In this document: piece after piece, positions 1 through 7,752 of the stretch
How the letters are laid out: each line of letters opens with the position of its first letter
How positions within the stretch are numbered: position 1 is the stretch's first letter
Origin: JBOHER01 sp050701115
GTDB taxonomy: Bacteria > Actinomycetota > Actinomycetes > Mycobacteriales > Pseudonocardiaceae
NCBI GenBank assembly: GCA_050701115.1
Contig: JBOHER010000381.1
Coordinates: 1 to 12,014 of the forward strand
DNA: 12,014 nt
Direction: 5' to 3'
The notes under the pieces: generated by a model
Databases searched by the model: none
Told to the model about the DNA's origin: nothing
What the model saw: only the letters and a program-made list of their open reading frames with translations
Program-made: the position numbers and the translations under genes

Positions 1-954
1 GGGCTGCACCTGCGTGTCGGCACCGAGCCAGAGATGATGTGGCTCAAGCAGAACCCGGACGGCACGCCTTCGGTGGAAGGCAAGACGAAGCCGTACTGCT
101 ACCACATCGACCAGTTCGCCGAACTCCAGCCACTGATCCACCGGGTGATCGAGTACGGCACCGCGATGGGCCTGGACATGATCCAGGGCGACCACGAGGA
201 TGCTCCGGGCCAGCTCGAGCTGAACTGGCAGTTCGACCGGGCCGAGCTCACCGCGGACCGGCTGACCACCTACCGCCAGATCTGCAGGCAGGTCGGTCGG
301 GAGTTCGACGCCTTCCCTTGTTTCATGCCGAAACCGTTCATGGGTGTCTCGGCCAACGGGTGCCACCACAACATCTCTTTGTGGGAGGGCGACGAGAACG
401 CTTTCCTGCCCGACGGCGACAACCCTAGGATGCCGAGCAAGCGTGGCCTCGCGGCGATCGGGGGCGTCCTCGAGCACCTGGACGCACTGACCTGCCTCAG
501 CTCGCCGACGGTGAACTCCTACCGGCGACTATGGGACACCGGGTTCTGGGCCCCGCTGTATGCGGACTGGGGATTCCAGAACCGCACCACCGCGTTGCGG
601 GTCAGCGCCCCCGGCCGGTTCGAATACCGCTCGGTCGATTCCGCGGTGAACCCGTACCTGTCCATGGCGGGCCTGATCGTCTCGATGTCCGACGGCATCC
701 GGCGAAACCTTGATCCGGGACCGCCGGAGGAACGCAACATCTACGAAGCCATGTCCCAGGGCAAGCAGGTGCGCAAGATTCCGATGACCCTCGGTGACGC
801 CCTCGAGGCATTGCGCAGCGACGATGTCGTCCGGAGTGCGTTGCCCGGCGAGATGTTCACCGTCTTCGAGCACTACAAACGCGATGAGTGGGAACGCTTC
901 TGCGCAGCTGTCACCGACTGGGACGTCAAGGAGTACTTGGACGTCCTGCCCTGA
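1..954 (+). CDS. glnT: Glutamine-synthetase-like ligase, probable gamma-glutamylmethylamide synthetase (5' end missing)
   Basis: The reading frame is open from base 1 to the stop at 952-954, giving the last 317 codons of a protein whose N-terminus lies upstream. Glutamine synthetase catalytic-fold motifs are visible (window codons): QGDHEDAPGQLELNW at 62-76, the NGCHHNISLW block at 119-128, and GRFEYRS with a nearby NPYL at about 205-220. The family makes an ATP-dependent gamma-glutamyl bond to ammonia or an amine. GlnT/GmaS-type members sit beside the same three downstream genes and join glutamate to methylamine, giving gamma-glutamylmethylamide in the cytoplasm. That substrate is inferred from context; ethanolamine, a polyamine or plain ammonia cannot be excluded from sequence alone. 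It is probably the first enzyme of the operon. The name gmaS would apply if methylamine is confirmed. Confidence 0.85.
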   Translation, partial: GLHLRVGTEPEMMWLKQNPDGTPSVEGKTKPYCYHIDQFAELQPLIHRVIEYGTAMGLDMIQGDHEDAPGQLELNWQFDRAELTADRLTTYRQICRQVGREFDAFPCFMPKPFMGVSANGCHHNISLWEGDENAFLPDGDNPRMPSKRGLAAIGGVLEHLDALTCLSSPTVNSYRRLWDTGFWAPLYADWGFQNRTTALRVSAPGRFEYRSVDSAVNPYLSMAGLIVSMSDGIRRNLDPGPPEERNIYEAMSQGKQVRKIPMTLGDALEALRSDDVVRSALPGEMFTVFEHYKRDEWERFCAAVTDWDVKEYLDVLP

Positions 955-979
955 CTCACCCTCCCGCGAGAACGTGCGG

Positions 980-986
980 GGAAAGG
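980..986 (+). promoter_or_regulatory. Ribosome binding site of mgsA
   Basis: A GGAAAGG-like purine run with GGAG just after it (about 980-988) lies 8-10 bases before the ATG at 997. It fixes that start, which must begin Met-Cys for the Ntn catalytic cysteine to be exposed. Confidence 0.6.
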
Positions 987-996
987 AGCACCAACG

Positions 997-1926
997 ATGT
1001 GCGGTATTGCCGGCATCATCTACTCCGAACGCAGTGGCGACGTCGGTCGCGATATGACCCGCATGTTGCAGGCCATGAAGCATCGCGGGCCGGACTCGAC
1101 GGGTTACGCGCTCTACGGCGAGCCCAACGACCTGCTCGTGATGCGCTTCAAACTCGCTGATCCCAGCGAGGCAGGCGATTTCTCCTATGGCGATCGGCTG
1201 GCCCGCAACCGCCGCGAGGTGGAGTCCCGGTTGGCCAAGATCGGTGCGACGATCGACCGGGTGGAGGGCGAGTCGGAATATGCCTACCGTGCGACATTCC
1301 GCTACGACGGTGAGCTCAAGCCGCTTGCCGATTACGTCGAGGACGTTGCGGGAGCCGAGGTGCTCTCTCTCGGCCATTCGCTGGAGATCATCAAGGATCT
1401 CGGTGATGCCGAGACCGTGTCTGGGCAGTACCGCCTGGACAGTTTCGGTGGCACGCATGCGATCGGTCACGTCAGGATGGCGACGGAGTCCGATGTGGAC
1501 ATTGCGGGAGCGCACCCGTACTGGGCGTATCCGTTCTCCGATGTCGCTGTTGTGCACAACGGACAGCTGACCAACTACCACCAGTGGCGCAGGCGATTGG
1601 AGCGGCTCGGCCATCGATTCCAGTCCGAGTGTGACTCAGAGATCATCGCGGTCTACCTCGCTCAGCGAATGGCCGATGGGCTGCCGTTGGAGGCGGCGAT
1701 GAAGCAGAGCCTGGACGATCTGGACGGGGTGTTCACCTACCTGGTGGTGACCGAGAACGAACTCGGCATGGCCAAGGACGAGATGGCAGCCAAGCCGCTG
1801 GTGCTCTATCAAGCCGATGACCTGGTCGCGCTCGCCTCCGAGGAAGGCGCGATTCGTGCTGTGGTGAACCGCGAAATCGATACCTACGACCCGTACGAAG
1901 GGGAGGTGATGGTGTGGAGCAGGTAA
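997..1926 (+). CDS. mgsA: N-methylglutamate synthase subunit A, class II glutamine amidotransferase (GlxB-like)
   Basis: This 309-residue protein is an Ntn-type glutamine amidotransferase. It begins MCGIAGI, so removal of Met1 exposes the catalytic Cys2. Other class II motifs are KHRGPDSTGY near residue 27, GHVRMATES at 157-165, HNGQLTNY at 187-194 (oxyanion-hole Asn and Gly) and CDSEI at 212-216. In N-methylglutamate synthase this subunit is thought to split gamma-glutamylmethylamide and pass methylamine to the synthase subunit; in GltS-like or asparagine synthetase enzymes the same fold uses glutamine. It follows the ligase by 42 bases, and its last 13 bases overlap the GTG chosen for mgsB, so translation is probably coupled. 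The order ligase-amidotransferase-GXGXG-synthase matches glxBCD/mgsABC loci. The fold is certain; the amide substrate is inferred. Confidence 0.88.
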   Translation: MCGIAGIIYSERSGDVGRDMTRMLQAMKHRGPDSTGYALYGEPNDLLVMRFKLADPSEAGDFSYGDRLARNRREVESRLAKIGATIDRVEGESEYAYRATFRYDGELKPLADYVEDVAGAEVLSLGHSLEIIKDLGDAETVSGQYRLDSFGGTHAIGHVRMATESDVDIAGAHPYWAYPFSDVAVVHNGQLTNYHQWRRRLERLGHRFQSECDSEIIAVYLAQRMADGLPLEAAMKQSLDDLDGVFTYLVVTENELGMAKDEMAAKPLVLYQADDLVALASEEGAIRAVVNREIDTYDPYEGEVMVWSR

Positions 1927-2732
1927 TGGAATCCCAGGTGACCAGTTCCGCTCCGGCCACCGGTGCCGGACGCTACGACGTTCGCGGCCTGGCGGAGCCG
2001 GACGGGACCGCGCCGAAGACCGCGACGATCTCCGGCTGCACGGCCGAGTTGGACGCCGCGGAGTTGAGCACCCGGCAGATCAACTTGGAACTGCGCAGGC
2101 TGCTGCACACCGAGGGCGTCACCGAGATCACCCTGCACAACCCGAGCGCGAGGCACTCGATCGCGGTGGGACTGCTGCTCCGGTGCCGGATCCGGATCGA
2201 GGGAAGCCTCGGATACTTCGGGTGCGGGCTCATCGACGGGCCGCAGATCCACATCGCGGGCCGGGTGGGCTGGTCGGTGGCGGAGAACATGATGTCCGGG
2301 GTGGTCGTGATCGACAAGAACGCCGGCTCGCTGACCGCGGCCGCCATGCGTGGTGGAGATCTGGTGGTGCGCGGGCATGTCGGCGCCCGGACGGGTATCG
2401 ACCAGAAGGGCGGCACGATCATTGTCGGCGGCAACGCCGGGTCGATGACCGGGTTCATGATGCAACGCGGCCGCCAGATCATCTGCGGCGATGTCGGCCC
2501 CGGCATGGGCGATTCGATGTATGACGGCGCGATCTACGTCGCGGGCAAAGTGGCTTCGCTGGGCGTCGACTGCGTGGAGGCGGAGATGAGCGAGGCCGAC
2601 ACCGAACTGATCGACCGCAAGTTCCGGATCTACCAGATGGACAAACCGGATTCGTTCCGCAAGTTCGTCTGCGGGCGCAAGTTGTGGAACTACGACAGCT
2701 TGGAGCCCAACGAACGCAAGCTGGTCCTCTAA
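1914..2732 (+). CDS. mgsB: N-methylglutamate synthase subunit B, GXGXG beta-helix domain protein (GlxC-like)
   Basis: The product is 272 residues from the GTG at 1914, placed 7 bases after GGGAGG at 1901-1906. An in-frame ATG at 1926, overlapping the mgsA stop as TAATG, is a possible alternative start that removes four residues. The second half is the repeating glycine pattern of the right-handed beta-helix forming the C-terminal domain of glutamate synthase (GXGXG domain), for example GGNAGSMTG and GDVGPGMGD. This domain has no catalytic residues; in GltS it spaces and supports the amidotransferase and FMN domains, and as a free subunit it probably scaffolds MgsA and MgsC. The 36-base gap to mgsC supports co-expression. 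Confidence 0.87.
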   Translation: MEQVMESQVTSSAPATGAGRYDVRGLAEPDGTAPKTATISGCTAELDAAELSTRQINLELRRLLHTEGVTEITLHNPSARHSIAVGLLLRCRIRIEGSLGYFGCGLIDGPQIHIAGRVGWSVAENMMSGVVVIDKNAGSLTAAAMRGGDLVVRGHVGARTGIDQKGGTIIVGGNAGSMTGFMMQRGRQIICGDVGPGMGDSMYDGAIYVAGKVASLGVDCVEAEMSEADTELIDRKFRIYQMDKPDSFRKFVCGRKLWNYDSLEPNERKLVL

Positions 2733-2768
2733 CCCGCCCCGCACCCGCCACGCAGCAGGAGTTCACCC

Positions 2769-4184
2769 ATGAGCACGTCCAACGGCGAAGCCGCCCGTCC
2801 GCTCGGGCGCAGCCGCATCTTCACACCTGAGGTCATGAGCGACATCCACACCAAGGCCGAACTCGGCCGGTACCGGATGCGCGGATTCTCGATGTTCAAG
2901 CCGATCCCGCACTGGGACGAGCTGATGTTCATGCCGGGCACGTTGACCCGGTTCGTCATCGAGGGCTACCGCGAGAAGTGCGCGACGAAGACCGTCCTTG
3001 GTGCTCGCTTCGCCAAGAAGCCCATCGAACTGGACATCCCCGTCTACATCACCGGGATGAGCTTCGGTGCCCTGTCGCTGGAGGCGAAGATGGCGCTGGC
3101 CAAGGGCGCCTCGATGGCAGGCACCGCGACGTGCTCCGGCGAAGGCGGGATGATCCCACCGGAGCGGGACCTGTCCACCAAGTGGTATTACCAGGTCATT
3201 CAGAGCCGGTACGGGTTCAATCCGCACCACCTGATGCTCGCCGACGCGGTCGAGTTCTTCATCGGACAGGGTTGCAAGGTCGGTCTCGGCGGACACCTGA
3301 TGGGCCAGAAGGTCACCGAGCAGGTGGCCGAGATGCGCTCGCTCCCGCCCGGCATCGATCAGCGCAGCCCGGCCCGGCACCCGGACTGGCTCGGTCCGGA
3401 CGACCTGTCGCTGAAGATTCAGGAGATCAGGGAGGCCACCGACTACCAGGTGCCGATCCAGCTCAAGCTCGGCGCCGCCCGCGTGTACGACGACGTGCGG
3501 ATGGCTGCCAAGTGCGGTCCGGACATCATCTACCTGGACGGCGCTGAAGGCGGTACCGGCGCTGGACCGCACATCGCGACCGAGGAGACCGGGATCCCGT
3601 TGATGTCGGCGATTCCGGAGGCGCGGCGTGCCCTGGAAGACGTAGGGCTGGCCGACGAGATCGACCTGGTCGTGGCTGGCGGCATTCGCAACGGTGGCGA
3701 TATCGCGAAGTGCATCGCACTCGGCGCGAAGGCTGTCGCGATTGGACACTCCGCGCTGATGGCGCTCAACTGCAACAAGGAGATTCCCGGGGTCACCGAT
3801 TACGAAGGCACTATCGGGGTCAAAGCAGGTCAGTGCTACCACTGCCACACCGGTCGCTGCCCGGTCGGTGTCGCAACCCAGGATGTGGAACTCCGCAAAC
3901 GCCTGAAGGTCGATGAGGGCGCCGAACGCGTATACAACTTCCTGCACACACTGACGCTCGAAGTGCAGATGCTGGCCCGCGCGTGTGGCAAGACCAACAT
4001 CCACAGCCTGGAGCCCGAGGACCTCTGCGCGCTGACCACCGAGGCCGCCGCGATGGCACGGGTGCCACTGGCAGGCACGAACTACGTGCCCGGCGTGACA
4101 GAGGAACGCGCGTTGAGCGAGATCAAGAGTTTGCTGGAGAAGCACGTGGTCAACGACGGACTACAGGGTGGACATGATGTCTGA
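2769..4184 (+). CDS. mgsC: N-methylglutamate synthase subunit C, FMN/Fe-S glutamate synthase-like domain (GlxD-like)
   Basis: This 471-residue protein starts at the ATG at 2769, 7 bases after AGGAG at 2757-2761. It is the FMN-binding synthase domain of glutamate synthase as a separate subunit. Family signatures are the MSFGALS segment near residue 97, CSGEGGM near 121, YLDGAEGGTGAGP near 256, the phosphate-binding VAGGIRNGGD near 300, and the cluster motif CYHCHTGRCPVG with Cys356, Cys359 and Cys364. The C-x2-C-x4-C spacing is tighter than the C-x5-C-x4-C of classical GltS and appears usual for GlxD-type proteins. The expected reaction is reductive transfer of methylamine, rather than ammonia, onto 2-oxoglutarate to form N-methylglutamate. 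The stop overlaps the start of the next gene. Confidence 0.88.
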   Translation: MSTSNGEAARPLGRSRIFTPEVMSDIHTKAELGRYRMRGFSMFKPIPHWDELMFMPGTLTRFVIEGYREKCATKTVLGARFAKKPIELDIPVYITGMSFGALSLEAKMALAKGASMAGTATCSGEGGMIPPERDLSTKWYYQVIQSRYGFNPHHLMLADAVEFFIGQGCKVGLGGHLMGQKVTEQVAEMRSLPPGIDQRSPARHPDWLGPDDLSLKIQEIREATDYQVPIQLKLGAARVYDDVRMAAKCGPDIIYLDGAEGGTGAGPHIATEETGIPLMSAIPEARRALEDVGLADEIDLVVAGGIRNGGDIAKCIALGAKAVAIGHSALMALNCNKEIPGVTDYEGTIGVKAGQCYHCHTGRCPVGVATQDVELRKRLKVDEGAERVYNFLHTLTLEVQMLARACGKTNIHSLEPEDLCALTTEAAAMARVPLAGTNYVPGVTEERALSEIKSLLEKHVVNDGLQGGHDV

Positions 4185-4629
4185 GCGACTTGATATCTCC
4201 GAGCGCCGGCTGTCCGGCGGAAAGAGCATCGACACCGAGGAACTGACCGGCCGGACGTTTCCCTACCAGTTCGACCGGTCCCTTGTGGACGACATAGACC
4301 TCAACGCCGCCACCCCGGGCGAGGATCTCAACTGGCTTGAGGACATCGAGTTGATGACCGAAGACGGAGTGAACGCCGTGTTCGATCGCTACACCAACGC
4401 GTTCCTCAAGATCTACTTCGAGATCCCGGAAGGCCGGGAGAACGAATACGCCCGCAAGGTGCTCATCAGGCATCTGCAAGAGGGCAACTCCTACGGAATC
4501 TGGCTCAAACACAAGCACGCGAAGTTCCCCCAGCCTGAATTGGGATCCTGGCTCGCCCAATCCGCGACGGTAGGGGAGAACTGGGCGCCGCCCCAGCTCG
4601 AGGGTTGGCAGAAGCCGGGCGGCCACTGA
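4177..4629 (+). CDS. Unrecognised 150-residue acidic protein within the mgs operon
   Basis: I do not recognise this protein. The ATG at 4177 is preferred because AGGG at 4165-4168 lies 8 bases before it; the ATG at 4174 and the GTG at 4168 are in-frame alternatives. It overlaps the mgsC stop by 8 bases, which implies translational coupling. There is no signal peptide, membrane segment or cysteine. The first 70 residues are acidic (DDIDLN, GEDLNWLEDIELMTEDG), the middle (71-110) looks like a compact alpha/beta segment (FLKIYFEIPEG, then YARKVLIRHL), and the C-terminus is rich in Trp, Pro and Gly. Codon use matches its neighbours, so it reads as a real gene. Position suggests an accessory subunit or assembly factor of the N-methylglutamate synthase or ligase, but no function can be assigned. 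Confidence 0.8.
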   Translation: MSERLDISERRLSGGKSIDTEELTGRTFPYQFDRSLVDDIDLNAATPGEDLNWLEDIELMTEDGVNAVFDRYTNAFLKIYFEIPEGRENEYARKVLIRHLQEGNSYGIWLKHKHAKFPQPELGSWLAQSATVGENWAPPQLEGWQKPGGH

Positions 4630-4673
4630 AGTCCATCACCATCCCAGCACCATCATCGACTGTTCCTGAGATT

Positions 4674-4678
4674 GGGAG
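4674..4678 (+). promoter_or_regulatory. Ribosome binding site of the permease gene
   Basis: GGGAG lies 6 bases before the ATG at 4685 and supports that start, 55 bases after the preceding stop codon. Confidence 0.6.
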
Positions 4679-4684
4679 TCGGCC

Positions 4685-6298
4685 ATGGCGGAAATTACTC
4701 GCCAATCAACGTCAACTGAGGCCATCGCGATACCCGGAGACGCCGGACTGCTCCGCACGATCAGCTGGACCGGCGCCTTCTGGATCGCCAGTGGCGTCCC
4801 AGCGCTGGTGCTGTTCTCGATCGGTTCGATCGCGGCCACCATCGGCACACCCTCGGTGCTGATCTGGACGTTGTCCGTCGTGTTCGGCCTCATCCAGAGC
4901 TTCACCTACGCCGAGATCGCCGGGCTGTTCCCGCAGAAGTCGGGCGGGGCATCGGTTTACGGTGCGATGGCGTGGGCGCCGTACTCGAAGTTCCTGGCTC
5001 CGTTGTCGGTGTGGTGTAACTGGCTGGCCTGGTCGCCGGTGCTCACCATCGGTGCCGCACTGGCGGCTGGCTACGTGCTGACCGCCCTGTTCCCGGCCGA
5101 AGCGGCGATCAACACCTGGTCGGTCGCGCTGCTCGACCTCGGGTTCCTCAAGGACGGCCTCCTGATCAGGTTCAATGCCCAGTTCCTGATCGCCGCGGCC
5201 TTCCTGTTGCTCGTGTTCGCCGTGCAGCACCACGGAATCCTGCGGGCCGCGCGGGTACAGATGGTGGTGGGTGTCGCCGTGCTCGTTCCGCTGCTGATGG
5301 TCGGCTTGGTTCCGTTGATCAGTGGGGATGTGGTTCAGGGCAACTTCGCCCCGTTCGTGCCGCTGAACGGGGTATGGAACCTCGAGGGATGGACGCTGGT
5401 CGCAGGCGGCCTGTTCCTGGCCGCGTGGTCGGCCTACGCCTTCGAGACAGCCGTCTGCTACACGAGGGAGTTCAAGAATCCGGGCCGCGACACCGTCAAG
5501 GCGATCTTCGCCGCGGGCTTGGTCTGCCTGCTGGTCTATACCTTGGTGCCATTCGCTTTCCAGGGATCGCTCGGGGTCGAACGTCTGGTGACCGATTCGA
5601 TCGTGGATGGCACGGGCGTGGCGGCCGCGATGGTCGACATGGTGGGCGGCGGGGCAGCCATCGGCAACCTCCTCACGGTGATGCTGATTCTTGCCCTGCT
5701 GCTGACGATCATGACCACCATGGCAGGGTCCTCGCGCACGCTGTACCAGGGTTCGCTGGACGGCTGGTTGCCACGCTACCTGGGCACCACTAATAGGCAC
5801 GGTGCTCCGACTCGTGCGATGTGGACAGATCTCGGGTTCAACCTGATGCTGCTGCTGCTGAGCGACTATGTATTCGTGCTGGCCGCGTCCTCGGTCTGCT
5901 ACATGATCTTCAACTTCTTGAACCTGAACGCCGGCTGGCTGCATCGGGTCGACAACTCGCACCTTGATCGTCCGTGGCGGGCGCCGACCGTGTTCATCGC
6001 GGCGGGTGGTGTGCTGGCCTTCGGCAACGCCTTGTTGCTCGGCTGGGGTGTGGCCGTGTGGGGCCCGGGCGCGTTGTGGACCGGGCTGGTGTTCGCCGGA
6101 CTGATCCTTCCGGTCTTCGCCTACCGCCACTTCGTTCGGGACAAGGGCGTCTTCCCGTCGTCGATGTATGAGCACACTGTGGATAGCACCGGGCGCTCGG
6201 TGATTGTTCGGCGGGCGGGCATGCGTCCCTATTTCGCGATCGCGGGTGGGATCGCAATGGTTGCCCTTGGCCAATACCTGTCGCACGTCGCCGGATGA
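4685..6298 (+). CDS. APC-superfamily amine/amino acid permease
   Basis: This 537-residue, strongly hydrophobic protein has about twelve membrane-spanning stretches, the first around residues 28-52. APC-family features are the early GVPALVLFSIG helix, the loop motif FPQKSGGASVYGAMAW at 82-97, AYAFETAVCYTREFKNPGRD at 250-269, and SRTLYQGSLDGWLPR at 350-364, which resembles the conserved cytoplasmic loop before the later helices. Such carriers sit in the cytoplasmic membrane and import amino acids, polyamines or related amines with protons or by exchange. Its place between the mgs genes and purU suggests uptake of methylamine, a methylated amino acid such as sarcosine, or another amine feeding the pathway. 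The substrate cannot be read from the sequence. Confidence 0.85.
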   Translation: MAEITRQSTSTEAIAIPGDAGLLRTISWTGAFWIASGVPALVLFSIGSIAATIGTPSVLIWTLSVVFGLIQSFTYAEIAGLFPQKSGGASVYGAMAWAPYSKFLAPLSVWCNWLAWSPVLTIGAALAAGYVLTALFPAEAAINTWSVALLDLGFLKDGLLIRFNAQFLIAAAFLLLVFAVQHHGILRAARVQMVVGVAVLVPLLMVGLVPLISGDVVQGNFAPFVPLNGVWNLEGWTLVAGGLFLAAWSAYAFETAVCYTREFKNPGRDTVKAIFAAGLVCLLVYTLVPFAFQGSLGVERLVTDSIVDGTGVAAAMVDMVGGGAAIGNLLTVMLILALLLTIMTTMAGSSRTLYQGSLDGWLPRYLGTTNRHGAPTRAMWTDLGFNLMLLLLSDYVFVLAASSVCYMIFNFLNLNAGWLHRVDNSHLDRPWRAPTVFIAAGGVLAFGNALLLGWGVAVWGPGALWTGLVFAGLILPVFAYRHFVRDKGVFPSSMYEHTVDSTGRSVIVRRAGMRPYFAIAGGIAMVALGQYLSHVAG

Positions 6299-6323
6299 GA
6301 CACCGAGAAAGGCACCTTCGCCC

Positions 6324-7214
6324 ATGACCGCTTCGGAACGTCGTTACGTGATAACCCTCGGCTGTCCTGATCGCACCGGCATCGTCGCGGCGATAGCGGG
6401 GTTCCTGGCCGAGCTCGGCGGGTGGATCGTCGAGGCGGCCTATCACACCGACCCGGACAGCGGCTGGTTCTTCACCCGGCAGGAAGTTCGCGCCGACTCG
6501 GTGCCGTTCGGTGTGGACGTGTTGCGCAGGCGATTCGCGACGGTCGCAGCAGAACTCGGCGCAGGGCCGGATGGCGACCGGATCGACTGGCAGATCGCGG
6601 ATACCTCGGAGCGCAAGCGAGTGGTCATTGTGGTTTCCAAGGACGCGCACTGTCTCTACGACCTGCTGGGCAGGGTCGCTGCCGGTGAGCTGGATGTCGA
6701 TGTGCGTGCGGTGGCGGGCAATCACAGTTCGCTGGCCGCCATCACCCGAGCCCATGGCATCCCCTTCCACTTCATCCCCTTCCCGGCCGGTGACCCCGAG
6801 GGGAAGCAGCTGGGCTTCAAGCTGCTGAGTGAGCTGGTGGACTCGCACGACCCGCATGCCGTTGTGCTGGCACGGTTCATGCAAGTCCTGCCCGCCGAGT
6901 TGTGCACACGCTGGGCGGGCCGCGCGCTGAACATCCACCACAGTTTCCTGCCGTCATTCGTGGGAGCGAAGCCCTACCACCAGGCACATCAGCGTGGTGT
7001 CAAGCTGATCGGCGCCACCTGCCACTACGTCACTCCCGAACTTGATGCCGGTCCGATCATCGAGCAGGATGTGATCCGCGTGGGCCACAGCGACACCGTG
7101 CCGGACATGGTGCGTAAAGGCCGGGACATCGAAAAGGTCGTACTCGCCCGCGGCCTGCGCTGGCACCTGGAGAACCGGGTACTGGTGCACGGAAACCACA
7201 CCGTGGTCTTCTGA
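6324..7214 (+). CDS. purU: Formyltetrahydrofolate deformylase
   Basis: The 296-residue product hydrolyses 10-formyltetrahydrofolate to formate and tetrahydrofolate in the cytoplasm. The N-terminal ACT domain (residues 6-90, opening RYVITLGCPDRTGI) normally binds a regulatory amino acid. The C-terminal formyltransferase-type domain carries NIHHSFLPSF at 203-212, with the Asn and His of the catalytic centre, then GVKLIGATCHYV, and Asp241 in LDAGPIIEQD. The length is normal for PurU. The ATG at 6324 is chosen because it starts the ACT domain and follows GAGAAAGG at 6305-6312; the frame is open further upstream but only over permease coding sequence. The gene begins 25 bases after the permease. 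In methylotrophs that assimilate through folate, PurU turns formyl-folate into formate for oxidation, which fits this cluster. Its end abuts a convergent truncated gene by 4 bases. Confidence 0.95.
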   Translation: MTASERRYVITLGCPDRTGIVAAIAGFLAELGGWIVEAAYHTDPDSGWFFTRQEVRADSVPFGVDVLRRRFATVAAELGAGPDGDRIDWQIADTSERKRVVIVVSKDAHCLYDLLGRVAAGELDVDVRAVAGNHSSLAAITRAHGIPFHFIPFPAGDPEGKQLGFKLLSELVDSHDPHAVVLARFMQVLPAELCTRWAGRALNIHHSFLPSFVGAKPYHQAHQRGVKLIGATCHYVTPELDAGPIIEQDVIRVGHSDTVPDMVRKGRDIEKVVLARGLRWHLENRVLVHGNHTVVF

Positions 7215-7218
7215 CCCG

Positions 7219-7563
7219 TTATGGGGCACACCGAACGATCTCGGTTTCCAAACCAAGTTCGCAGCACCGGTCGAGTTGCTCGAAGACGTCATCCCATTCA
7301 GTTGGGTTATCCGACCGGATGTGGGCGATCAGAAAACCATCGCGAGAAGCGAGGTCGTAGAACGGCATCAATGAGTAGGTGCTCCACCCTCCGATGGCAA
7401 CCACATCGGCGTTATCGTGCGCGTGATCGAGAACATCCTGTCGCACGGTCCCGGTCGTCCAAATGACGATGTCGGCTTCCGCGATCGCTTTGGTTGCTCG
7501 CCATGGCAACGTATCCAGGGCATCCGGTACGACGGAGAGGAAGGTAACTTTTCCGTGACTCAC
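7219..7563 (-). pseudogene. 3'-truncated precorrin-4 C11-methyltransferase-like fragment (tetrapyrrole methylase)
   Basis: Read on the - strand, a frame of about 114 residues resembles the N-terminal half of CobM-type SAM-dependent tetrapyrrole methylases: a VTFLSVVPDALDTL opening, then KAIAEADIVIWTTG, and QLDRCCELGLETEIV where CobM proteins have a similar sequence followed by PGVSS. Here the frame ends RCAP-stop just after EIV, 4 bases from the purU stop, so the second half (full proteins are about 250 residues) is missing. The usual glycine-rich GAGPG loop near the start reads SVVPD, and a later GDP motif reads DNP, so catalysis is unlikely. The GTG at 7563 follows GGGAGG by six bases and is a better start than the ATG at 7590. 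It may be a decaying remnant or a small translated protein. The family call is from memory of the motif pattern. Confidence 0.6.
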
Positions 7564-7752
7564 GGGATACCTCCCTATGGTGGATGACATGTTGCGTCCT
7601 GCTGGCAGGAAATTCTATTGTGCGGCCATCGCCGACCTTCCGTCTATTGATACTTTGACGCCCATACTTGAGTTGATTCTTGAGTTTGTACGCCTTGACA
7701 CCGTTGGTTTCCCAATGGTCCGATGTTTATTCACGAGCCACGCGAGGTTTCC
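7564..7752. promoter_or_regulatory. Divergent intergenic region with candidate promoter and operator elements
   Basis: This gap separates the - strand CobM-like fragment from the + strand reductase-like gene and is visibly more AT-rich than its surroundings. It holds an inverted repeat with 6-bp arms, TCCTGC-TG-GCAGGA, at 7597-7610. Next to it on the - strand is a perfect TAGAAT (-10-like, 7612-7617) without a convincing -35. Two direct copies of CTTGAGTT lie 12 bases apart (7667-7674 and 7679-7686). A perfect TTGACA at 7695-7700 is followed 18 bases later by TCCGAT, a weak -10. No coding frame is supported here. The promoter calls are only pattern matches. Confidence 0.35.
7569..7574 (-). 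promoter_or_regulatory. Ribosome binding site of the CobM-like fragment
   Basis: On the - strand the sequence reads ATAGGGAGGTATCCCGTG, placing a near-perfect GGGAGG six bases before GTG. A good ribosome site on a truncated gene suggests either recent decay or continued translation. Confidence 0.55.

Noticed and set aside
529..1614. - strand open frame spanning the ligase/mgsA junction
   Set aside because: It crosses two well-supported + strand genes and their intergenic gap and shows no family motifs.
3834..3860. Altered Fe-S cluster motif in mgsC as a lost-function signal
   Set aside because: C-x2-C-x4-C differs from classical GltS spacing but appears normal for GlxD/MgsC-type proteins; the rest of the protein is intact.
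2763..4145. Long - strand open frame of 460 codons opposite mgsC
   Set aside because: Antisense shadow of high-GC coding sequence; its composition (many His, Arg, Gln) and lack of motifs do not resemble a protein, while the + strand carries clear mgsC motifs.
4712..6325. - strand open frame of 537 codons opposite the permease
   Set aside because: Mirror frame of a clear membrane protein; the translation is hydrophilic and His/Gln-rich without recognisable domains.
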